This document shows positions 1-8,500 of a DNA stretch of 64,000 nt, one piece after another. Origin of the DNA: Labilithrix luteola (lineage in GTDB: Bacteria > Myxococcota_A > Polyangia > Polyangiales > Polyangiaceae). The notes beneath the pieces were generated by a model that ran no database searches, was not told the origin of the DNA, and saw only the letters and a program-made list of their open reading frames with translations. The position numbers and the translations under genes were made by a program. The DNA is taken from positions 3,038,001 to 3,102,000 of the forward strand of contig NZ_CP012333.1 in the NCBI RefSeq assembly GCF_001263205.1, read 5' to 3'. Positions within the stretch are counted from its first letter, which is position 1. Every line of letters starts with the position of its first letter.

Positions 1-658
1 CGGCAGAGATCCCGAGGGCGCCAAGCGCTTCCTCGCCATCATCGAGCGCAACGCGGCGCGCCTGCAGCGCCTCATCGAAGATCTCCTCGATCTCTCGCGC
101 ATCGAGTCGCGAGAGCTGCGTCTGCGAAGCGAGCGCTTCGCCTTCGAGCCCTTCGCGAACCACCTCGTCGGCATGTTCCGCGAACGCGCCGACAAGAAGC
201 GCGTCGCCATCAAGCTCGACGTCGCCAAGCAAGTGGAGGCCGAGGTCGATCGCCGTGCGCTCGAACAGGTCGTCACGAACCTCGTCGACAACGCCGTGAA
301 GTACTGCCCCGAAGGGTCGACCGTCACCATTCACGCCGAGGCCACCACCGGCCGTGAGCGCGGCATTCGCATCCGCGTGGCCGACGATGGTCACGGCATC
401 GAGGAAAAGCACCTCGGGCGCCTCTTCGAACGTTTCTACCGCGTCGACGCAGGTCGCTCGCGCGAGATGGGCGGCACCGGCCTCGGTCTCTCGATCGTGA
501 AGCACATCGTCGAAGCGATGGGCGGCAACATCGACGTCACGAGCACCGTCGGCAAGGGCACCACCTTCGAGATCAAATTGCCCGACGCGAGCACGCGCAT
601 CCACGAGCGCGGCTCGACCCGAGATCTCTCCAAGCTCGCCCGTGAGGAAGTCGCGTGA
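1..658 (+). CDS. phoR: Sensor histidine kinase, C-terminal part (PhoR-type)
   Basis: The gene enters from the left edge with its first full codon at base 2, so only the C-terminal 218 residues are visible. The beginning reads as the end of the dimerisation helix pair (NAARLQRLIEDLLDLSRIES). The HATPase domain follows, with the N box (EQVVTNLVDNAVKYC), G1 box (VADDGHGIEE), F box (LFERFYRVD) and G2 box (GGTGLGLSIVKHI). Such kinases phosphorylate a PhoB-type regulator under phosphate limitation. The assignment as PhoR rests on the pst genes that follow directly. The stop overlaps the pstS GTG start by 4 bases, indicating translational coupling. The sensor part and any phoB lie outside the window. 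Confidence 0.85.
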   Translation, partial: GRDPEGAKRFLAIIERNAARLQRLIEDLLDLSRIESRELRLRSERFAFEPFANHLVGMFRERADKKRVAIKLDVAKQVEAEVDRRALEQVVTNLVDNAVKYCPEGSTVTIHAEATTGRERGIRIRVADDGHGIEEKHLGRLFERFYRVDAGRSREMGGTGLGLSIVKHIVEAMGGNIDVTSTVGKGTTFEIKLPDASTRIHERGSTRDLSKLAREEVA

Positions 659-1719
659 CGCGTGCATTCTGCACACATCGCTCGATTCTCACGGCGGGGG
701 CGTTGCTCGTCCTTCCGCTCGTGGTGGCGTGCAGCCGCTCGGGCTCCGTCCCCTCCGAGACGTCTCCGCAAGTCCTCGTCGGGGCAGGCGCCACGCTTCC
801 CTCGCCGCTCTATTCGAAGTGGGCTTCGAGCTACGCCACGGTCGAGCCCACCGTTCGCGTGAACTATCAGTCTGTCGGTTCGGGCGCGGGCATTCGCCAG
901 ACCACCGACGGCGTCGTCGACTTCGGCGCGACGGAAGAGCCCGTGCCCGGCACGCTCGTGCACGTGCCGATGACCGTGGGGGCCGTCGCATTCGCCTACA
1001 ACGCGACGATCGACGGGGAGCTCGCACTCACGCCGAACCTGGCCGCGAACATTCTGCTCGGTCGCATCAAGCGCTGGGACGACGAGGCCATTCGCGCGGA
1101 AAATCCCGGACGATCGCTGCCGAGCGAGCCCATCACGATCGTCCACCGGGCGGACGGCAGCGGTACGAGTGCGGCTCTCACCACGTGGCTCTCCGCGCGA
1201 AGCGACGCGTGGCGCACCGAAGTCGGCGCCGGTACGGCCCCTCGGTTCCCCGTCGGCGTCGGTGCAAAAGGCAACGAGGGCGTCGCGGCGCTCGTGAAGT
1301 CGACGCCGAACTCGCTCGGCTACGTCGAGCTGGCGTACGCGAAGCATGCGGGGCTCCGCACGGCGCTCGTCGCGAACCGCGCCGGCAAGCGAGTCGCGCC
1401 CTCGGTCGAGGGCATCGCGCGCGCCCTCGCGAGCAGTCCCGCTCTCGGAGACGATCTGCACGCGAAATACTTCGAAGCCACCGACGAAAGCGCGTATCCC
1501 ATCGTGGCCGTGTCCTTCGTCGTCTTGCGCGAGAATACCCACGATCAGGCGCGTAGTGCCGCGCTTGCCAAGTTCTTGTGGTGGGCCATCCACGATGGTC
1601 AGCAGTTCGCGCAGCCGCTCGACTACGCAGCGCTGCCGTCCTCGCTCGTCACGCGCGGTGAAGTGGCTCTGCACGCACTCAAGGTCGACGGTAAACCCGT
1701 TCTGCCGGCCGGAGGATGA
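655..1719 (+). CDS. pstS: Phosphate ABC transporter substrate-binding lipoprotein PstS
   Basis: 354 residues. This is the periplasmic phosphate-binding component that delivers phosphate to the PstCA channel. The N-terminus is a lipoprotein signal with lipobox VVAC (Cys26). The mature protein opens with a PstS-like phosphate-loop region (LVGAGATLPSPLYSKW). Conserved PstS stretches follow: YQSVGSGAGIRQ, VDFGATEEP (with the usual Asp) and VHRADGSGTSAAL, which carries the Arg/Asp/Ser/Thr phosphate ligands. The GTG start overlaps the kinase stop, and only 4 bases separate its stop from pstC. Second gene of the phoR-pst-phoU operon. Confidence 0.95.
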   Translation: MTRAFCTHRSILTAGALLVLPLVVACSRSGSVPSETSPQVLVGAGATLPSPLYSKWASSYATVEPTVRVNYQSVGSGAGIRQTTDGVVDFGATEEPVPGTLVHVPMTVGAVAFAYNATIDGELALTPNLAANILLGRIKRWDDEAIRAENPGRSLPSEPITIVHRADGSGTSAALTTWLSARSDAWRTEVGAGTAPRFPVGVGAKGNEGVAALVKSTPNSLGYVELAYAKHAGLRTALVANRAGKRVAPSVEGIARALASSPALGDDLHAKYFEATDESAYPIVAVSFVVLRENTHDQARSAALAKFLWWAIHDGQQFAQPLDYAALPSSLVTRGEVALHALKVDGKPVLPAGG

Positions 1720-1723
1720 GCTC

Positions 1724-2701
1724 GTGGCTCAACCTGCCGAGCCAACGTCGCCGTCTTCGCACGTCGAGTCGAGAAGGGCTGGCGAGAGCCCCGAAGCGCT
1801 GCGCGCGCGCATCGACCGACTGATCGGCGGCCTGGGAGGCGCGGCGGCGAGTGCGATCGGCATCGTCCTCCTCATCGTCGCCGTCTCCGCTTTCCAACTC
1901 GCGCTGCCTTCGATCCGAACTTTCGGCGCCGACTTTCTCGTCTCGCAGGATTGGGACCCGATCCACGCGCGCTTTGGCGCTCTACCGTTTCTCTACGGAA
2001 CCGTGGTCACGTCGGCCGTCGCTCTCGCGCTCGCGGTGCCCGTCGGCATCGGCATGGCGCTCTTCTTGAGCGACCTCGGGCCGAGCGCGCTCAAGAGGCC
2101 CGTCGGCACGCTGATGACGCTCCTCGCCGCCGTCCCGAGCGTGGTCTACGGACTCTGGGCAGCACTCGTGCTCGCCCCGCTTCTTCGCACCACGATCGAG
2201 CCGGCGCTCGAGGCCCGCTTCGGCGCATTGCCGTTTTTTCGAGGTCCGAGCGTGGGCGTCGGCCTCCTCTGCGCCTCGCTCGTGCTCGCCGTGATGGTCC
2301 TTCCCACGATCGCGTCGGTGTCGCGCGAGGTCCTTCGCGCGGTCCCGTGGGAGCTTCGTGAAGGCGCGCTCGCGCTCGGGGCCACCCGCTGGGACGTGGT
2401 CCGTCGCGTGGTCCTTCCGCACGCTCGCGCGGGCCTCTCCGGCGCCGTTCTCCTCGGCTTCGGGCGCGCAGCGTCGGAGGCGATGGCCGTCGCGATGGTC
2501 GTCGGCAGCCGGCCCGAAATCCGCGGCTCGCTCTTCGCGCCCGGATACACGATGAGCAGCGTCATCGCGAACGAGTTCGCTGAATCGACCGGCACGCTCC
2601 ACGTCGCTGCGCTCGCCGAGATCGGGCTTCTGCTCTTCGCAGTGACGCTCACCATCAACGTGGCCGCGCGCATGCTCGTGTCACGCGTGAGGGGCGCGTG
2701 A
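1724..2701 (+). CDS. pstC: Phosphate ABC transporter permease PstC
   Basis: 325 residues. Inner-membrane permease that forms the phosphate channel with PstA. I chose the GTG at 1724 because a strong GGAGG lies 8 bases upstream (1711-1715), inside the end of pstS; the open frame continues upstream but overlaps pstS entirely. About 35 polar residues precede the first membrane segment. The permease EAA loop (EGALALGATRWDVVRRVVLP) starts near residue 213 and is followed by FGRAASEAMAVAMV, typical of PstC. The stop overlaps the pstA start. Confidence 0.94.
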   Translation: MAQPAEPTSPSSHVESRRAGESPEALRARIDRLIGGLGGAAASAIGIVLLIVAVSAFQLALPSIRTFGADFLVSQDWDPIHARFGALPFLYGTVVTSAVALALAVPVGIGMALFLSDLGPSALKRPVGTLMTLLAAVPSVVYGLWAALVLAPLLRTTIEPALEARFGALPFFRGPSVGVGLLCASLVLAVMVLPTIASVSREVLRAVPWELREGALALGATRWDVVRRVVLPHARAGLSGAVLLGFGRAASEAMAVAMVVGSRPEIRGSLFAPGYTMSSVIANEFAESTGTLHVAALAEIGLLLFAVTLTINVAARMLVSRVRGA

Positions 2702-3552
2702 TTCGCGAAGCGGAGGCGGCGTACACACGTCGCAAGGTCGCCTCGTGGGCGGCCACGATCCTCTCGGGGCTTGCGGTCGTCGTCGCCCTCGTGCCGCTCC
2801 TCGCGATTCTCTTCTACGTGGCGCGTCGCGGCCTCGGAGCCTTCTCGCTCGCCTTCTTCACCGAGCTTCCGCGCCCGTTCGGCGAGCGCGGCGGCGGCAT
2901 GGCGAACGCCATCGTCGGCACCCTCGAGCTCGTAGGCCTCGCATCGATCATGGGCATCCCGCTCGGGATCGCCTCCGGCCTCTGGCTCTCCGAATATCGC
3001 ACCACGGCGCTCGCCCGCGCGATGCGCTTCGCGGCCGACGTCCTCTCGGGCGTGCCGTCGATCATCGCCGGCGTCGTCGTCTACGCCACGGTCGTCGTGC
3101 GGATGAAGCACTTCTCGGCCTTCGCCGGCGCCGTGTCGCTCGCCATCCTGATGCTCCCCATCGTGGCGCGCACCACCGACGAGCTCGCCCGCACCGTTCC
3201 TGACGCGCTGCGCGAGGCCGCGCTGGCCCTTGGCGCCCCGCGTTGGCGCATCGCGTTCCACGTCGTCCTGCGTACGGCGGCCCCGGGAATCCGGGCAGGC
3301 TGCATGCTCGCGGTCGCTCGGGTGTCCGGCGAGACGGCGCCGCTGCTCTTCACCGCCTTCAACAATCGTTTCTGGAACGAAAGCCTGCTCGACGCGACGT
3401 CGTCTCTCCAAGTACAGATCTTCACCTATACGATGTCGCCCTACGACGATTGGCATGCACAAGCTTGGGCTGCCGCCCTCGTTCTCGTCGTGCTCGTCGT
3501 CGCGCTGGAAATCACCGGCCGCCGCCTTCTTCGTCGGGCGGGAACGTCATGA
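2698..3552 (+). CDS. pstA: Phosphate ABC transporter permease PstA
   Basis: 284 residues. Second membrane half of the PstCA channel. It starts with a GTG overlapping the pstC stop (GTGA). About six hydrophobic segments are visible, beginning near residue 17. The conserved PstA block GVPSIIAGVVVY and the EAA loop (REAALALGAPRWRIAFHVVL, from about residue 172) are followed by RVSGETAPLLFTAF, diagnostic of PstA. The stop overlaps the pstB ATG by 4 bases, so pstC, pstA and pstB should be translated in a coupled way. Confidence 0.95.
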   Translation: MIREAEAAYTRRKVASWAATILSGLAVVVALVPLLAILFYVARRGLGAFSLAFFTELPRPFGERGGGMANAIVGTLELVGLASIMGIPLGIASGLWLSEYRTTALARAMRFAADVLSGVPSIIAGVVVYATVVVRMKHFSAFAGAVSLAILMLPIVARTTDELARTVPDALREAALALGAPRWRIAFHVVLRTAAPGIRAGCMLAVARVSGETAPLLFTAFNNRFWNESLLDATSSLQVQIFTYTMSPYDDWHAQAWAAALVLVVLVVALEITGRRLLRRAGTS

Positions 3553-4358
3553 GAAGCAACTTCTCGCCGCCACCCAGCCCCGTCTCGCTGCGCGCCGAAG
3601 CTCCGGTGCACAAGATGAGCGCCGAGACGCTCTCGGCTTGGTTCGGCCAGAATCGCGCGCTCAAGGACATCACGCTCCCCCTGGTCGAGCGCAAGGTCAC
3701 CGCCGTCATCGGCCCTTCGGGCTGCGGCAAGTCGACGTTCATCCGCTGCCTCAACCGCATGCACGAGGTCGTGCCGGGGGCGCGTGTCGAGGGGCGCGTC
3801 CTGCTCGACGGCAAGAGCATCTACGCGCGTGACGTCGACCCGGTGCGCGTGCGCCGACGCGTGGGGATGGTCTTCCAGAAGCCGAACCCCTTCCCCGCCC
3901 TCAGCGTGCGGGAGAACGTGCTGGCCGGCCTGAAACTCAGCGGGATCGGCTCGCCCGATCCCGATCAGCTCGTGGAAGAGGTGCTACGTCAGGCAGCCCT
4001 CTGGGACGAGGTCAAAGACGGCCTCGAACGCCCCGGCGCCGCACTGTCCGGCGGCCAGCAGCAGCGCCTCTGCATCGCACGTTGTCTCGCACTCGAGCCG
4101 GAGGTGGTGCTCATGGACGAGCCCTGTTCCTCGCTCGATCCCGTGGCCACCGCCAAGATCGAAGAGCTCGTCCACGAGCTGCGCGAGCGGTACACCATCG
4201 TCATCGTGACGCACTCCATGCAGCAGGCCGCGCGCGTCTCGGATTATACGGCCTTCTTCTACCAGGGAGAGCTGGTGGAGTACGACCACGCCGATGTCAT
4301 TTTCACGAAGCCGAGCGATCCTCGAACCGAGGACTACATTACTGGGCGCTTCGGCTGA
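3549..4358 (+). CDS. pstB: Phosphate ABC transporter ATP-binding protein PstB
   Basis: 269 residues, normal for PstB. Energises phosphate import through PstCA on the cytoplasmic face. Visible motifs are Walker A GPSGCGKST (residues 55-63), the Q loop in VGMVFQKPNPFP, the ABC signature LSGGQQQR (from residue 166), Walker B VVLMDEP (from residue 186) and the H-loop VTHSM (His about 221). The ATG at 3549 overlaps the pstA stop. About 30 residues precede the conserved nucleotide-binding fold, slightly long but common. The frame is open further upstream, but that part only shadows pstA. Confidence 0.96.
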   Translation: MRSNFSPPPSPVSLRAEAPVHKMSAETLSAWFGQNRALKDITLPLVERKVTAVIGPSGCGKSTFIRCLNRMHEVVPGARVEGRVLLDGKSIYARDVDPVRVRRRVGMVFQKPNPFPALSVRENVLAGLKLSGIGSPDPDQLVEEVLRQAALWDEVKDGLERPGAALSGGQQQRLCIARCLALEPEVVLMDEPCSSLDPVATAKIEELVHELRERYTIVIVTHSMQQAARVSDYTAFFYQGELVEYDHADVIFTKPSDPRTEDYITGRFG

Positions 4359-4378
4359 GGAGTCGTTAGGTTAGAGAC

Positions 4379-5161
4379 ATGCCGCCGCGCCTGCACACCG
4401 ACCGAGAGTACGAAGGAGAACTGCAGCGCATCCGCGAGATGCTCCTCATGATGGGAGCCAAGGTCGAGGAGATGCTCGGCCAAGCGATGCGCGCCCTCGT
4501 CGAACGCGACACCGAGCTCGCCGAGCGGACGCTCTACATCGATCGTCAGATCAACCGCCTCGAGATCGAGGTCGACGATCTCTGCCTTCGCGTTCTCGCG
4601 CGCCGGCAGCCCGTCGCCAGCGACCTGCGCTTCCTCACCATGGCCCTCAAGGTCGTCACCGATCTCGAGCGCATGGGCGACCTCGGAGTGAACATCTGCG
4701 AGCGCGTGATGGAGCTCAACGAAGAGCCCCCGCTCAAGCCGTACGTCGAAGTCGTCAACATGGCCGAGGCCGCGCAGGAGATGCTGCGCGAGGCCCTCGA
4801 CGCCTTCGTGGCCGGCGACGCCGAGCGCGCCACGAGCATCGTCGAGCGCGATTCCAAGGTCGACTCGTACTACGCGACGATCTTCCGCGATCTCCTCACC
4901 TACATGATGGAGAACCCGCGCAACATCTTCCGCGCGACGCGCGTTCAATCGATTGCCAAGTACATCGAGCGCATCGCCGACCACGCGACGAACGTGGCCG
5001 AGATGGTCGTCTTCATGGTGCGCGGCAAAGACATCCGGCACGTCGGAAAACTCGATCGTCAGAAATCGAACCGTCCGCCCACCGTCGTGCCTTCTGCGAC
5101 GGACAGCGATGCCTCCGTGCGTGATTTGATGGGCGCCGCCCGCGCCCGCCGCTCGACCTGA
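4379..5161 (+). CDS. phoU: Phosphate transport regulator PhoU
   Basis: 260 residues. Peripheral regulator that links PstSCAB activity to the PhoR kinase, keeping it off when phosphate is plentiful. Two three-helix PhoU repeats are visible, roughly residues 15-105 and 120-205. Repeat one carries RQPVASDLRFL and TDLERMGDLGVNICER; repeat two carries IAKYIERIADHATNVAEMV, the paired (E/D)R(I/M)xD metal-binding signatures. A polar tail of about 40 residues follows. It lies 20 bases after pstB and closes the operon. Confidence 0.95.
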   Translation: MPPRLHTDREYEGELQRIREMLLMMGAKVEEMLGQAMRALVERDTELAERTLYIDRQINRLEIEVDDLCLRVLARRQPVASDLRFLTMALKVVTDLERMGDLGVNICERVMELNEEPPLKPYVEVVNMAEAAQEMLREALDAFVAGDAERATSIVERDSKVDSYYATIFRDLLTYMMENPRNIFRATRVQSIAKYIERIADHATNVAEMVVFMVRGKDIRHVGKLDRQKSNRPPTVVPSATDSDASVRDLMGAARARRST

Positions 5162-5314
5162 GCTCCACGCTCGACCCGAGCCGGCCTCGACGCGCACGGC
5201 TCGGGGGTCAATTCCGTTACGACACGTGAAGCGCGCCTCGCGCTGACACGGACGATCGCGCGCATTTTCCGAAGCTCACGGCGCTCCGGCCAACATGGCC
5301 TACCCCTTGCCTAA

Positions 5315-5448
5315 TGCGGCGACCACCTGCACGGACCGTGGATTCCGGGGCCCACGATGGGCGAGGGCCCCGAAATCCACGGTCCTTTGCAGGAGTCTGT
5401 CGCGTACTGCATTTCACTGTTCACTCAGCGCAACTGAGTTGCGCTGAA
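5315..5448 (+). repeat. Structured intergenic repeat, copy A
   Basis: This 134-base element occupies the 367-base gap between phoU and the metalloprotease gene, ending about 80 bases before that start. It matches 38544-38632 almost base for base at both ends. Visible pairings: outer stem GCGAC (5319-5323) with GTCGC (5399-5403); second stem CCTGCA (5326-5331) with TGCAGG (5388-5393); a 21-bp inner hairpin with one mismatch (5333-5353 with 5365-5385, 11-base loop) absent from the other copy; and a terminal palindrome CAGCGCAACT-g-AGTTGCGCTG (5426-5446). No T-run follows, so a simple terminator is unlikely. It could be a structured RNA, an operator or a small mobile repeat. Confidence 0.75.
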
Positions 5449-5528
5449 TGGCCGCTCACGTCTTTGGACGTAGGTCGCGCGGGCAGTACGCGCTCGATCG
5501 TCAACAAACCATCGGAAGGGAAGCGGCC

Positions 5529-8500
5529 ATGCGCACGTGGTTGGCCCGCACGGGCCTCATTTTGTTGTCAGCAGCGGCATGCATCGGATCTGGCGCCTGC
5601 GCGGAAGAGCGCGCGCCGATCGACAAGGTGCAACCGAATGCGCTGCCGAAGTCGTTCTTCGTCGGTGAGAACCTGGCAGACGGAAAGGACGATCCGGAGT
5701 TCCGGACGAAATCGTATGTCGTCGGCTCTTCGGTCAGTCAGTCCGATTATGCGATTGGCGAATTCTCGGTCGTCGATCGGATTCGCTGGGAAATTACCGA
5801 AGACATGTTGCTCGGGCGGCGCGCCTACCAAGAATCGCCGGGCGCCGACAATCGCGGCGTGCCGAACTCGCAAGTCGCGTCATCGACCGACAAGAACGTG
5901 ACGGCCACGCCGAACGGCACCATCGTCGCGGCGTACAAGATCAAAAGTCACTTCGACATCCGCCGCGCGTACAACCCGTCGACGGGCGAAGAGAGCAACG
6001 TCATCGAGGAGAATTCGAGCGACCGGCCGTGGAACGAGCGAGCGTTTTTCCGTGTCGACTGGTCGCAGAACCTCGTCGTCTCCACCAACGATTCGACCGC
6101 TTTCTCAGGCTCGACGAAGGTCACGCCGGTCGCCTACGACGTCACGGATCCCTCGAACGAGGATGCGCCCCATCTCGAGATCGACGGCGGCTACCTCGAC
6201 GTCACGAACAAGTTCACGGTGGAGCCCGCCGAGATCGAATTCTCGTGGGGCACCATGAAGCGCTGCATGATCACGAGCTTCATGACGGGCACGTCGACGT
6301 ACGACTGCAACCCTCAGGAGGCCGTGGTCCGAACGAGCTTTGCCCGTGTCTCGCCGAACGAAGACTTCGAGCCGTTCGAGGACGATTACGCCTGGCAAGA
6401 CGTCGTCGGCAATACCGGCGGCGAGGGAAATGGGTACGAATCACTGCTGGGCGTGGCTCGAACCAAGTGGGATCCGCAATATTCGTTCAATGACGCACAG
6501 ACCCAGCGACTGAAATCGATTCACAACGTCTGGCAAAAGAGCCATCTCGACACGACGTGCCACGACAATACCGACGAAGACGGCGATGGAACCGCCGACG
6601 CGTGTTCGAAGGCCATCACCGGTTACAAGGGCAAGAACGGCTCGCAATGCGACACGGTCGTCGGGAAATGCACGATCCCCGTGCGTGACCGCACCATCAA
6701 GACGATCGCCTATACCCTCAACAAGGAAGCCCCTGACGCCTTCCAGGACACGGTCGACAAGAACGGCAAGGTCGCCGAGGAAGGCACGTTCGAGCGCATC
6801 GGACACGCCTGGCGGCAGCTCCTCGAAGTCGCCATTGCGTATCGACGCGAAACCGAGTGCCGGCGCACGGGAGACGGCGATCGCGACACGTGCCACACCG
6901 AATTCTTCGAGAGCGACAGCTCGCCGAACGCCAAGCAGATGGTCGTGCAGGGCGGCTGGCTCACCGATGCGCCGAAGAAGCTCGCCGTCGATCAGGGCAT
7001 GCCGATGTTCTACGTGTGCCACAACCCCGTGCGCGCGTACGACCCGGAGTCGCTCTGCGGAAAACCAGGAAGCACTCCGCGCTTCGGCGATATTCGAAGG
7101 AACTGGCTCGTCTATTGGCCTTATGAATCACGTGCGCACTACGGTGGTATCGGCTGGAATCCACCCGACCCCGTAACGGGCGAGACCTTCGGTGCAAGCG
7201 CCACCATCATGGGCCGTTCGGCCACGTATGCGGCGGCGAACGAGCGCGACATCATCCAGCTCGCGATCGGCGATCTGGCCATGGACGACATCGTGGCCGG
7301 CGTTCCTGCGCAGCGCTATGCGAAGACGCTCCAGTCCGGCGCGTCGGCGCCCGAGGCCTTCCGCATCGGACGCACGAGTTCACAGATCGCTTCACGCGTC
7401 GGCGCCGTGGACATGTCGGCCCTCAAGAGCACGCTCTCCGTGAGGCCCCCGACCGTGGCGTCGGCCCTCGAAGGCGCGTCGCTCGACAGCATCGCCAAGG
7501 CAAAGAGCACCGTCGCGGCGACGCAGTTCACGGCCGACATCGGGAGCTTCGCCACGCTGACCCAGCGATTGCAGGGAACGGTGAGCACACTTGACGAGCT
7601 GACGTCGCCACTGCGCGGTCTCGAGCCGGCCAAGCTCGAAGCCCTGCGAGCGTGGTGGGAAGAAGACATGGCCGCACGCGGGGCGTGCTTCCTCGATGCG
7701 AACGCTTCGAGCACCGGAAGCCTCTACCTGCCCTCGCTCGCGGGGTATTTCCGCGAGAAATACGCAGACCTCTCGCCCACCGAACGCGGACAGCGCATCT
7801 ACGACGACCTCGTGAAAGAAACGATCGTAGGCATCGGAACGCACGAAGTGGGGCACTCGCTCGGCCTGCGCCACAACTTCGCTTCGAGCTGGGACGCGCC
7901 GAACTTCAACCCGCAGTATTGGCAGCTCCGCACGAACGAGGGTCGGGCCACGGGTGCCTGCTCCGAGCCGCGGAATGCCGACAACGCCGATACGTGCATG
8001 GGACCTCGCTATCTCGACCCGATGACGAAGGACGAGCAAGGCCTCGACGCGGAGTCACGACCGGGCATCGACTACTTCGCCAACACCTCGACGATGGAAT
8101 ACCAGGTCGAACGCGGCGGTGAATCCGTGGGACTCGGCACGTACGACCAGCACGCCATGAAGGTGCTGTACGGGCGCGTCATCGAGACGTTCGACGACCG
8201 CGTGATTCCCAAGAAGGACCAGGAGAACTTCGGCCTCAAGAACTACACGCAGCTGCAAGAGCGCGATCTGGTCATCAACGGGCGCAACGTGTTTACGCAC
8301 TACACGACGACCGGCAGGCTGATGAAGGTCTTCGACGCCGGGCGCGATTGCCGCGAAGCCACGGACGAGGAAAAAGCCATCTCGGGTTGGCGCGTCGTGC
8401 ACGGTAAGGTTTGCGCACCGCCGCCGAAGGATCACGGCGCGTTCGGCGACTTCGAGAGCGGACCGCACCCGCTCGCATCGACGCTGAACCTCGTGAAGTG

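Noticed and set aside
1346..1723. N-terminal extension of pstC over pstS
   Set aside because: The extra residues only shadow pstS; GTG at 1724 has an excellent GGAGG and fits the usual PstC length.
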